This document shows, piece after piece, positions 46,392 through 55,165 of a stretch of DNA of 64,000 bases. A program made the translations under genes and the position numbers. The notes below the pieces were generated by a model. The model saw only the letters and a program-made list of their open reading frames with translations, searched no databases and was not told where the DNA came from. This DNA comes from Pyrenophora tritici-repentis (lineage: Eukaryota; Ascomycota; Dothideomycetes; Pleosporales; Pleosporaceae): positions 2,418,001-2,482,000 of the forward strand of contig NC_089395.1 in the NCBI RefSeq assembly GCF_003171515.1, in the 5' to 3' direction. Each line of letters opens with the position of its first letter. Positions within the stretch are counted from its first letter, which is position 1.

Positions 46392-47042
46392 TTTTGCTAC
46401 AATTGCAACTTGTTCTAGTCGGCATAAAAGTCAATAGGGCGTTGCAAAAGGTAGATAGGCGGGAGTGGAGGGAGGAGAAATCTGGCTTTGCCCCCTCCGC
46501 CCACGATGTACTTTCTTGGTAGCGGGTTTCCCTTTTTTTTACGCATCATGCAAGCTTCTGGTTGGCACGATGAGTGCGGTGGCCGTGGACCCATGAACAG
46601 TAGCCATTTCTAAGAGGCGATGATGTAAAGGATAACTCGTTATTCATTTTATCATGTGTATGTGTGGTGTGCATCAAGACTTAGATAGTCATGAATTCCG
46701 AACAGCATGGTGAGAGCGCTGCCACAAGTCTGTATGTATTCTATGCAACTAACTGTGCGCAGGTACTGGGCAGCAGTGATGCATGTAAAATATACCAATC
46801 GAGAATCAAGTCCTAAAGACGTTTTGGATTGATGGTGCCGCCGCGCATCAAGAGGACGTCGATGAGGAGAATATCCCGTCTGTTGTGGGTCATTCACTAT
46901 ACCAGTGCGCAAAAGGTGGCGGTCAGACGTGCGATGGTCCGGTTCAAAGTGGAGGTCAGACGTACGATGGTCAAGACCGATCCGAAGATACGGCTTACCG
47001 ACAATCAATACGTCCCGACTTGGGGACATCAACAAGCGTTAC
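46392..47042. other. Promoter region and left flank of Copia-2
   Basis: About 650 bp. It holds the presumed promoter of the gene ending at 44445 and a two-unit direct repeat near 46913-46976 (GTGGCGGTCAGACGTGCGAT and GTGGAGGTCAGACGTACGAT, 33 bp apart). It ends with the target duplication GTTAC at 47038-47042. Confidence 0.5.
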
Positions 47043-47277
47043 TGTTAGAACAAGGTCTCCTCTGGTGGTATGACTACCATAGGCGACCGAGTAGAGGTAC
47101 GAAAGGTAACCCTGTATTGGATTGAACTTCACTAAGAGCTATTGTTCTATCTACTTGTTGTTATGATGATCTTAGGACGTACATGACAGATCATCATTCC
47201 GCGTCGGTCCTTCTGCTCGGGCTTACTCCACGAACCTCACCTCGCCGACCTGGACTGAACCTAACATATTCTTAACA
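47043..47277 (-). repeat. 3' LTR of Copia-2 (left in window)
   Basis: 235 bp, identical to 52199-52433. It lies only seven bases from the polyprotein stop codon. Confidence 0.95.
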
Positions 47278-47291
47278 CTCCCCCTCAGGGC
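47278..47291 (-). promoter_or_regulatory. Polypurine tract of Copia-2
   Basis: On the minus strand CCTGAGGGGGAG directly abuts the 3' LTR. The G-rich run is the expected plus-strand primer and overlaps the end of the polyprotein frame. Confidence 0.65.
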
Positions 47292-50200
47292 AGGTCCGGT
47301 CCAAGGACAACTCCTAATTGGTTCTTGAATCTCTCGAATGCGACTCGCTGCAATGGCTTTGTCATTCCATCAGCCACCATGTCTGCAGTTGGAACGTAGG
47401 CCACATCGAGTTTGCCTTGTTCTGCTAGGTCTCGGATAAAATGATAACAGACGTCGATGTGCTTTGATCTTTCGTGAAGGTGAGGGTTCTTTGTAAGTGC
47501 AATGGCACCCTGGTTGTCTCCTAGCATCTGGACCTTGTTGGTGTCTTTTCCAATGTACTTTGGGAACCCAAGATCTCTAAACATTTGAGCAATCCACTGG
47601 CCTTGCTTGCAGCATGTTGATAGTGCGATGTATTCAGATTCGCAGCTTGACGTTGCAACAGACCGTTGCTTCTTGCTAGACCATGATATTGGACCTCCGT
47701 AGAACATTGCAGTGCTCCCTGAAACGCTCTTTCGGTCTACCATGTCGCTTGCCCAGTCAGCATCAGAGTAGATGACAAATTGCGAGTGTACTCCCCCTGG
47801 TCCGTAGCGTAGCTTCAATGTCACTGTCGACCTTAGATATCGTAGCAGGTTCTTCAACGCATGGCCATGGTGTTCTGCTGGATCGCTCATGTATTGGCTT
47901 AGCTTTCCGAGGGTGAATGCAATGTCTGGACGTGTAAGAACCATAGCAAACATAAGGCTCCCTATCACTTGCTGGTATTCAGTGATGTCGATTCGGGTGT
48001 CGTTGTCAGTGGCTGGCCTAAATGAAGTGTAATCTGCAGATGGAATCTTCTTGTCTCTGTGTTGTTTGCTAGACATTCCAAACTTGTCAAGTACTGCGTG
48101 TAGGTACTGCTCTTGATCGAGGTAGATTGTGCGGCGCTTTCTGTCTCGCGTAACTCGTACTCCAAGGATCTTATGAATCTCCCCCAGGTTCTTGGTGTTG
48201 AATCTTCCAGAAAGCTTCTCGTAGAACCAATCAATTTGAGCTCGATCTTTTGCAGCAGCAGCAATGTCATCAACGTAGACGAGGATACGGAGTTGTTTTT
48301 CTTTGTGGATAAACATGCACGGGTCTGCGAGGCTTTGTACGAATCCCCATGCCAGAAGTTCTTTCTTTATCAACAAGTTCCAGTCGCGAGCAGCCTGTTT
48401 GAGTCCGTATAAGCTGCGGAGAACTCTAAGGACGTATCCTTTTTTGACTTCTACTCCTTGGGGTTGCTTAAGAAAGATCTCTTCCTTCAAGTGCGACTCT
48501 GTGAATGCATTCTTAATGTCAAAGTGGAAACATTCCAGGTTTTCCGCTGCGACAGTGGCCATAAACAGACGTAAGGTGTCCATGCGGACTGTCGGGGCAA
48601 AAGTCTCGTTGTAGTCTGTTCCGTGTGCTTGCGTAAAACCTCTTGCCACAAGGCGTGCCTTAAACCTCTCAACAGTCCCGTCGAGATTCGTTTTGACTGT
48701 AAAAACCCACTTTGAATCAACCATGTTCGCGTCTTTTGGCTTTGGAACTTCCTCCCAGGTTCGATTCTCTATTAACGCGATTATCTCTTCAAGTATTGCT
48801 GCTTTCCATTGCTTTCCATACTTTGGGTCGTTGATAGCTTGCTCGTGTGTCTGGGGGATCTGGATTCCTGCGATCTCGGTTGCTGCGAAAGCCTTCTCAG
48901 ATAGTCGTGTTTGCTCTTCTGTAAGGCCAACTTGGGCTAGCATAGCTTTAACGATCTTGCTAAATCTCTCGTCCTCAACAATCTCTTCGTTAGACCTCTT
49001 CCGTTTGGCTTGTCTAGTGAAGTATCGTGGAATCTCCTTTTCTCGTACAGACTGGGTACACGGTTCTTCGGGCCCCTCTTCGTTCACAAGATTAGGAACC
49101 CGCTCATCAGATGGTGCAGTAGGAGGAATAGTAGTTAGCCTCCTTGGTCTTCCTCTGTGACGCTTCACTGGTTCATGAGTTAGCTCTGCCGAAGATGGTT
49201 CCATTAGGTTCTCGGAAACTGGTTCTATTGGTTCTGCAGGAGATGGTTCCATTGGTTCGGTAGGAGATGGTTCCATTGGTTCTGCAGGAGATGGTTCCAT
49301 TCGTTCGGTAGGAGTTGGTTCCATTCGTTCGGCAGGAGATAATTCTAGATCCTTCCTAGGTCTTCCTCTTGGTTTTCGGTCTGGCATCGTATTCTGCGTT
49401 CCTTGTGGTCCAGCTGGTATGTTTCGCAGTCGTAGTTCAACTTTCCCTCCAGGGGTGTATTCGTCCACTGACAATCGGCTTGTCCTTGAGGTGTATCCAA
49501 GCTCTGGCGAATAGAACTTGAACTGCTTATTTGTTGTCTCAGAATATCCCATAAATACTCCAATTCTGCCACGGTCCACGAGCTTGTCATGTCGTTGGTC
49601 TGCTGGAATCGTTTTAGGGTTGATGTACGAATAGCATTTGCTCCCCCATACACGGATGTGGTCAATGGATGGTTTCGTTCCTGTGAATGCCTCTTCAGGA
49701 CTGACTTGCTTTCCATTGATCATAGGTCCTGTGTTTGTACGGTTGCGTAGGTATGCGTCTGCTTCGACAGCTTCATCCCAAAACTCAATTGGTAAACCAG
49801 CGTCTTTCAACATTGCTCTCATATCAGCTTCAGCAGTTTGGATGTTTCGCTCGGCTGGTCCATTCTGGTGTGAGGAAGCAATTGTTGTAGGCTGAATTTC
49901 CACGCCTTGTGTAACTCTCCATTCCTCAGCTTGCTGTAGAAGTTCTGGTGCATTGTCGGTTCCAGCAGCTTTGACTTTCTCGCCAGTTTGATGTTCTACA
50001 AAGGTCTTCCAGATTCGGAGTTCCCGTTGTGCGTCTCCCTTTTTCTTCAGCGGGATAACCCAGTTTTTCCGCGTGTAGCTATCAATAATTTGGAGGAACC
50101 ACCTGTTTCCTCGTAGAGATGTTGGAAAGGGTCCAGCAATGTCAAACTGTACTAAGGCTAGCTTCGTGGCCTTGTGCTCTCTTAGCTGCTTAGGGATGCT

Positions 50201-51838
50201 GTTCTTCATCTTTGTCAGGGAACACACTTCGCAGATTTCAATCTTCTCTGGAACTTGAATCTTCTTCTGGAGAGTTGTAACTTCGTGGAGTTTGGCAATC
50301 TTTGTAGGTCCTAGGTGTGCGAAACGTCTGTGATACAGCAGGTATCTCTCCTTTTCATTAACCTTAAGCTCGCTCTTAACTGGTGTATGGGGTTCCGTGC
50401 CTAGGAATGCTGTCTCGTGGTATCCATCGGCAATGTGTGACACTACGTAGAGGCCGTCGTCCATAGTTGCTTTAATAATGATCTCCTTTCCTAGTTTGAA
50501 GCATAGTACGTGTGAATTGAAACGACCCTTCAGGCCTGCTGCGCAAATTCTTCTCCCTGATAACAAATTGACTCCAAGGTTAGGTACAAGCAGTACTTCT
50601 GACAACCATGTCGACGATCCGTCTTTACACACCACTTGAGCTTCTCCTTTCCAGTCTGCATATAATTCTCCCCCTCCAACCCGAACTAGTCTTCGCTTGA
50701 TCTTGATCATTCGTCTAAACAATGAGGGTTGGTCAGACATGTGGGAGGAGGCGCCAGTGTCGGCAGCCCAAGTAGATGGAGAGGCCTTACCGACAATGTC
50801 TTTTGAGAGACGGCATGTCTCAATTTCCTCGGGTTCAGAGTCTGAGGTCTCGGATAATTCATCTGACTCTGAATTGACTTCTTCGGCTCCATATGCTTTG
50901 CCAGTCTTTTTGTGAGAATTCCTTTGCTTGAGTGTCTTAATAGGCGGCTTAGATGATTTCTTAGCGTCGTATTCCTTAAGGAGCTTTCGAGCTCTCTCAC
51001 GTCTTGGACAGTCTCGTACGCCATGGGCTCCGTCACAAAGGAAGCATTGGACCATAAACTTAGTACCAGATTCGGAGTCAGACGATAGTGGTGAGCTCTT
51101 GTGATTTCGGCGCTTGTAAGGCGGAACATACTTCTCCGTCTTCCGGAATGCTGGGAGAGCTTTTTCGTCGGCGTCTTGCTGGTCTCGAACCTCCTTCTCT
51201 TCCAGAAACTTAAGTTTCTGTTCAACCGTAAGGTTAAGTTGGGCGTTTAAGGTGTCAATCGTAGTCTTAAATTCTTTCGGGAGTGATCTAATAAGAACGA
51301 GTAGTAGTGCAGAGTCCTTGTAAGCTCCGTTGGTGTCAGCGTCTGCTGCTACGAGTTTGCGTCGGTATTCCTTTAGCTTTTCCCATGATCCAACAATTGT
51401 GTTCCCAGGATTGAATGTGAACGTTTGAATTCTGGTCATGTAAATGTTGGCGGTTGTGGCGTCAGTTTGGGTGTACTTCTTTTGTAGGTAGGCCCAGAAC
51501 TGGAAGGCAGTGTCGTATTCGTCAATAAGGGCTTGGTCATCTTCAGTAAGCGACCGAAACAAGAGATCGATTGCAGTGGCTTCATCTTCTAGGTACTTGT
51601 CTCTTTTTTCAATGTTGACGCGGATCTTAGTATGCTTGTCTGCTTCAGCAATTTCCAACTCTTCCATAGCCTCCGTTAGTTCACCGGCTATTGCTATTTG
51701 GCAGTGCTGTACCAGGTTTTTCTCGCAGACATAGAAGACTTTCTTCCCCTTAAGCTTGACCTTGTTTCGGCGGAACCAAGTATCGTGGTTTTCAGCTGTA
51801 AGTTGGGGAATCTTCCATTCTTCCTTCTCTACAGCCAT
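47285..51838 (-). CDS. Copia-2 gag-pol polyprotein
   Basis: One frame of 1,517 aa on the minus strand, from ATG 51838 to the stop at 47285. In order: a Gag head of the UBN2/retrotran_gag type (WKIPQLTAENHDTWFRRNKV, LPKEFKTTIDTLNAQL) and the zinc knuckle CFLCDGAHGVRDC (C-x2-C-x4-H-x4-C, near 51040). Protease WAADTGASSHMS follows (near 50760), then GAG-pre-integrase HHCC (YHRRFAHLG...CEVCSLTKM). Integrase has D in FDIAGPFPTS, D in AAGTDNAPEL, and E in HQNGPAERNIQ. A Pro-rich MEPSPAEP repeat linker comes next, then reverse transcriptase (SKWVFTVK, YVDDIA near 48270) and RNase H (YSDADWASD, CESEYIALS, ADMVADGMTKPL). No stops or frame breaks are seen. Confidence 0.96.
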   Translation of the reverse strand: MAVEKEEWKIPQLTAENHDTWFRRNKVKLKGKKVFYVCEKNLVQHCQIAIAGELTEAMEELEIAEADKHTKIRVNIEKRDKYLEDEATAIDLLFRSLTEDDQALIDEYDTAFQFWAYLQKKYTQTDATTANIYMTRIQTFTFNPGNTIVGSWEKLKEYRRKLVAADADTNGAYKDSALLLVLIRSLPKEFKTTIDTLNAQLNLTVEQKLKFLEEKEVRDQQDADEKALPAFRKTEKYVPPYKRRNHKSSPLSSDSESGTKFMVQCFLCDGAHGVRDCPRRERARKLLKEYDAKKSSKPPIKTLKQRNSHKKTGKAYGAEEVNSESDELSETSDSEPEEIETCRLSKDIVGKASPSTWAADTGASSHMSDQPSLFRRMIKIKRRLVRVGGGELYADWKGEAQVVCKDGSSTWLSEVLLVPNLGVNLLSGRRICAAGLKGRFNSHVLCFKLGKEIIIKATMDDGLYVVSHIADGYHETAFLGTEPHTPVKSELKVNEKERYLLYHRRFAHLGPTKIAKLHEVTTLQKKIQVPEKIEICEVCSLTKMKNSIPKQLREHKATKLALVQFDIAGPFPTSLRGNRWFLQIIDSYTRKNWVIPLKKKGDAQRELRIWKTFVEHQTGEKVKAAGTDNAPELLQQAEEWRVTQGVEIQPTTIASSHQNGPAERNIQTAEADMRAMLKDAGLPIEFWDEAVEADAYLRNRTNTGPMINGKQVSPEEAFTGTKPSIDHIRVWGSKCYSYINPKTIPADQRHDKLVDRGRIGVFMGYSETTNKQFKFYSPELGYTSRTSRLSVDEYTPGGKVELRLRNIPAGPQGTQNTMPDRKPRGRPRKDLELSPAERMEPTPTERMEPSPAEPMEPSPTEPMEPSPAEPIEPVSENLMEPSSAELTHEPVKRHRGRPRRLTTIPPTAPSDERVPNLVNEEGPEEPCTQSVREKEIPRYFTRQAKRKRSNEEIVEDERFSKIVKAMLAQVGLTEEQTRLSEKAFAATEIAGIQIPQTHEQAINDPKYGKQWKAAILEEIIALIENRTWEEVPKPKDANMVDSKWVFTVKTNLDGTVERFKARLVARGFTQAHGTDYNETFAPTVRMDTLRLFMATVAAENLECFHFDIKNAFTESHLKEEIFLKQPQGVEVKKGYVLRVLRSLYGLKQAARDWNLLIKKELLAWGFVQSLADPCMFIHKEKQLRILVYVDDIAAAAKDRAQIDWFYEKLSGRFNTKNLGEIHKILGVRVTRDRKRRTIYLDQEQYLHAVLDKFGMSSKQHRDKKIPSADYTSFRPATDNDTRIDITEYQQVIGSLMFAMVLTRPDIAFTLGKLSQYMSDPAEHHGHALKNLLRYLRSTVTLKLRYGPGGVHSQFVIYSDADWASDMVDRKSVSGSTAMFYGGPISWSSKKQRSVATSSCESEYIALSTCCKQGQWIAQMFRDLGFPKYIGKDTNKVQMLGDNQGAIALTKNPHLHERSKHIDVCYHFIRDLAEQGKLDVAYVPTADMVADGMTKPLQRVAFERFKNQLGVVLGPDLP
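49195..49345 (-). repeat. 24-bp tandem repeats coding for MEPSPAEP units
   Basis: Within the Copia-2 frame between integrase and reverse transcriptase, about six to seven units of roughly 24 bp encode MEP(S/T)P(A/T)E(P/R). They form a flexible linker and keep the frame. Confidence 0.8.
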
Positions 51839-51903
51839 CTTGTGTGTTTTGAGTTGGTGAGACTATTATGCGAGCAAGGTACGTGGTATGATGCTAAGAG
51901 TGT

Positions 51904-51966
51904 AGGTGATGCGGGCGATGCGGGCGATACAGGCGATCCGGGCGATCCGGGCGATCCGGGTGATAT
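51904..51966 (-). repeat. 9-bp tandem repeat in Copia-2 leader
   Basis: Seven units of 9 bp (plus-strand form GGGCGATCC with variants AGGTGATGC, GGGCGATAC, GGGTGATAT) lie 66 bp upstream of the polyprotein start, in the 5' untranslated leader. Confidence 0.85.
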
Positions 51967-52066
51967 TCTGCGGGCGGTGCAGTCGTTATCGGTTCTCGGG
52001 TGTAGAGACGGTGTATTTAAGTGTGATTGCGTGTTAACCGCGTTGTACACGACTTCTTTTCTTTTC

Positions 52067-52158
52067 TGATTCCTTCTTGAATCTAAGTCCTTCGTGACTT
52101 GGGTGGATGTTTTGATTCCTTCTTGAATCTGAGTCCTTCGTGACTCGGGTAGGTGTTT
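52067..52158 (-). repeat. 46-bp direct duplication in Copia-2 leader
   Basis: Two adjacent copies, 52067-52112 and 52113-52158, both start TGATTCCTTCTTGAATCT and differ at a few positions. They sit between the primer-binding site and the 9-bp repeat. Confidence 0.85.
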
Positions 52159-52182
52159 GAAAACAATAACGTTGGGTTAGGC

Positions 52183-52198
52183 AACCGGGCTCATAACC
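52183..52198 (-). promoter_or_regulatory. Primer-binding site of Copia-2 (half initiator tRNA-Met type)
   Basis: Directly inside the 5' LTR the minus strand reads GGTTATGAGCCCGG. This is complementary to the anticodon arm of initiator tRNA-Met (GGGCTCATAACC, with the CAT anticodon). Copia of Drosophila primes in the same way from a tRNA(iMet) half molecule. Confidence 0.8.
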
Positions 52199-52433
52199 TG
52201 TTAGAACAAGGTCTCCTCTGGTGGTATGACTACCATAGGCGACCGAGTAGAGGTACGAAAGGTAACCCTGTATTGGATTGAACTTCACTAAGAGCTATTG
52301 TTCTATCTACTTGTTGTTATGATGATCTTAGGACGTACATGACAGATCATCATTCCGCGTCGGTCCTTCTGCTCGGGCTTACTCCACGAACCTCACCTCG
52401 CCGACCTGGACTGAACCTAACATATTCTTAACA
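52199..52433 (-). repeat. 5' LTR of Copia-2 (right in window)
   Basis: 235 bp, identical to 47043-47277, followed by the target duplication GTTAC at 52434-52438. Confidence 0.95.
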
Positions 52434-54581
52434 GTTACCAAGATATGAAAAATGGCTTGAGCGGCGGCACGCTGACATGCTCCCTGGAATCAGCCGAACG
52501 GTGGTCATGGGAAAGGTCCATCGGGCATTGATTGCCATGGTGATCTGATCGTAAGCTTGTGGGAGATTAGCAAGCTCCAAACTAAACCCCAGATTTCCAC
52601 GCGTCCCGGATCCATGTTAACCCATAGCGCTTACCTGATCTGCTGAACCACTCAACTGAGCCTTTTCGACTTCAGTGCACTTTCTCCTGTGGTCCACCCG
52701 TAGTTCAACGGGCTACGGCTATAATTGACTTACTACTACTAGTGGGTCTATTCCAGCCCAAGTTAATCTCAGATTGAGTATGCTGCCTTTCTTGCGTCGC
52801 ACTTTTTCTGCTTGCGTCTGCCACTGTTGACGTATAATGTTGCTATCGTGAGACTTGCCACTTGCCCCACACCTGGCGTTATTGTCGCTCTTTCATCAAT
52901 GCGCTTCATTCATCAGACGGTGATTTCTCTTCGTTCGCTTTGCTGCGTCGATCCACTCAACAGCGCTCGGGTCACAGAGGGTACCCAACGGAACACAGTC
53001 AGATTCCCGACACCGCAAGTTACTTCCTGGAGCTGCAACTAGTACACAGAGAGTCTCGGATTCATCATCATGTCGCATACGACGAATCGGTACGATCACG
53101 GTGGTCCATCGTAACTGACAACTTTGCCGTATCATATTGATCTTCCTGAACTGTAACCAAGCCTTGCAGGTGCGGGAGGATGGGAGTACGCACAGCAGCT
53201 ACGCCGGTGGATTGGTCCTAGCCTTATTTCGCTATCATGAAGTATACAGTTCGCGTCAGTTACTAGGAGTTTGCGGTATATGCTCTATTCAACCTCTCGC
53301 ATTTATCATGGACTACCTGTCTAATCTATCTATTATTTCTCCTTCATCTGCATTCTCGTCATACTTTCCCTTCATTTGAAAACTTGGATTCGCTTCCTCT
53401 ATCCCCTAAATCTACGTTGTCACCCTCAGGACCAGATTTGTATTCTTCCCTTCGTCTCCACTTATTGTCAGAGAAATCGGCATGTACAGTTACATCATTG
53501 TTTAGCAAGACTGCTAGCTTGATCAAGTCTAGCTCTCATTCCCGCGCGTAGCGCTGGTGTTCTTAGCAATTGACGCCTTCTTCCAAAGTAGCGTTGACTA
53601 TCTCCTCATCATAGGAGACTCGGTTCATCCTAATCCCTCCCTGCTTCTTTTCCTGGATCCTCTCGTAGTGACTAGAGCAGCATGCTTCCAATCTAGTTCA
53701 CAATACAGGCAACATGATAAGGAAGGCTGGTTGGAAGAGAACAAGCGCTGCACACTTGAGCTTAGTCGGGGGGTGTATATACCGATCATATTCTTGTGGT
53801 AGGTAGACTACTCCACAGACGCTTACGGAAAGTCTGTCGGGGCCAAACCTCGTATCCATGGATATCCGGCAACAATCGACAAGCCGCCACGACAACATGT
53901 GTACCGCTACCTCAGATTTGCTTTGCAACGATGCACACTGTCCACATGGGTCACGGTTGAATTTGGTGATACGTGGGCGTTTTTGTAAGCCAAGCAGTGA
54001 AAAAGCCACGTCGTACAATATCCATCCCTCGCCGATGTCAATCCAGGGTAACCAGTCATGCTTGGCTGGAGATGAACTGCGTTACCATCAGCATTGGCTA
54101 GTATTGGTTATGTATCCAGATGTAGGTAATAATGTAGCGCTTTGGTAGAAAAACAGAGTATCGTGGTTTTGAAGCGCCCGAAAAAGGCCCGCTTCGTTCA
54201 TCATTACGGCCTAAGTAGGTCTGAAAAAACCATGAGAATTATCTTTATGCAACTCGGCCATATTTCCAGAGCCCGAGATGCCATACGAGACCATAATCAC
54301 TCGACTCGGCCATATTTCGAGAAAAAAGGGTGCCTGTGTAGATCGCTGTGCGAAATGAACTTGTCTCGTCGACATACAAGTATCTGTCCATCCCACAGAT
54401 ATCATAACTTCACCACGACATTCATCAACACTACCGTACAAATTCAAGCAAATCCTCCGAAACCTGCCCCCGATTATCATCTCTACCAAGACCTACGCAA
54501 CAACCACTCCCTTTCTACGCATCCGGTATGTATATACGAAGCTAATAAGATGACTTTAATAACACGCGTTCTTTAGTTAAA
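52434..54581. other. Gene-poor region between Copia-2 and the small secreted peptide gene
   Basis: About 2.1 kb. I see no gene I can support. A 96-codon ATG frame at 53858-54148 has a short cysteine-spaced stretch but no signal peptide. The last 170 bp, with runs such as CAACACTACCG and CAACCACTCCCTTTC, look like a fungal leader for the gene at 54582. Confidence 0.5.
54526..54576 (+). other. Probable 5' UTR intron of the small secreted peptide gene
   Basis: GTATGT donor at 54526, a CTAAT/TTAATAAC branch-like stretch, and TTTAG acceptor at 54575-54576, five bases before the ATG. At 51 nt it has the usual intron size for this window. It supports transcription on the plus strand. Confidence 0.5.
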
Positions 54582-54746
54582 ATGCATTTTTCAACAATCG
54601 TTCAGTACTTCGCCATCGCAGTAGCCGTGGCTCCAGCAGAACGACTTCAGGGAAGAGACGATACTGAAGCACTCAAACGCCAAATCAATTGCGAAACTTG
54701 CTGCGAGAACACCCTTTGTAGTGTGGAGTCGACATGTGTATGCTGA
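54582..54746 (+). CDS. Small secreted cysteine-rich peptide with Kex2-type propeptide (candidate effector)
   Basis: A 54-aa frame. Residues 1-19 form a plausible signal peptide (MHFSTIVQYFAIAVAVAPA). A short acidic pro-region (ERLQGRDDTEAL) ends in the dibasic KR (residues 32-33), the Kex2 cleavage signal. The remaining 21 residues hold six cysteines at 37, 40, 41, 46, 52 and 54 (C-x2-CC-x4-C-x5-C-x-C), enough for three disulfides. The mature peptide would begin with Gln, which can cyclise. The ATG context is TTAAAATGC. A likely 5' UTR intron and a fungal-type leader precede it. It lies tail-to-tail with the ferric reductase gene and 2.1 kb from Copia-2. I know no family for this pattern. A secreted signalling, antimicrobial or host-directed role is inference only. 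It could also be a chance frame, though the combination makes that less likely. Confidence 0.6.
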   Translation: MHFSTIVQYFAIAVAVAPAERLQGRDDTEALKRQINCETCCENTLCSVESTCVC

Positions 54747-55165
54747 CAAAGGTCGCGATATGAGGATCACAGGAGGATATTGGTATTCATCGGTGGAAAC
54801 TTTGCCAAGCTACACATTCATTATATTCACCGAACAATATAACTACTTCTTCAAAAAAAAACTAATTGCGAGACACGGGTCAGCTGCTACGTACACTGTC
54901 TTATATGATGCAAATCGCAGAAGAAACAATCAAGACAAATGGTATCGCTGTAAAGAAAAAAGGCAGGACTAGCTGAAGATGAGAAAGACCGGCGGAGCCG
55001 GCAGCGGCTAGATTGAGTCACCTGGCGTTGCTAAGATGTAGAGAAGCTGGATCCATCCCTTGTGTAAGCGGGCCATGCAAGAGATGATACTGGCTGGGCT
55101 GCGGGTACGCGTGCGTACTTCGCATACCACGGCGGCGGGAGATCGGCATGATAGTGAGTGTTTCA

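Larger units (their letters stand above)
47043..52433 (-). mobile_element. Complete, apparently intact Ty1/Copia LTR retrotransposon (Copia-2)
   Basis: A 5,391-bp element read on the minus strand. The two 235-bp LTRs (47043-47277 and 52199-52433) are identical, begin TGTTAGAACA and end TTCTTAACA. They are flanked by the 5-bp target duplication GTTAC (47038-47042, 52434-52438). The element has a primer-binding site matching the initiator tRNA anticodon arm, a repeat-rich leader, one uninterrupted 1,517-codon gag-pol frame, and a polypurine tract. Every part needed for autonomous movement is present, so this is probably a young and potentially active copy. It belongs to a different Copia lineage from Copia-1: YVDD RT, normal zinc knuckle and no shared LTR sequence. 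Confidence 0.96.

Noticed and set aside
51829..52050. Leader frame on the Copia-2 sense strand with Gly-Ser-Pro triplets
   Set aside because: It begins with GTG, not ATG, and the triplets simply reflect the 9-bp tandem repeat.
53858..54148. 96-codon frame with several cysteines (CTATSDLLCNDAHC)
   Set aside because: No signal peptide, an uneven cysteine pattern, and no supporting leader or introns; it may be chance.
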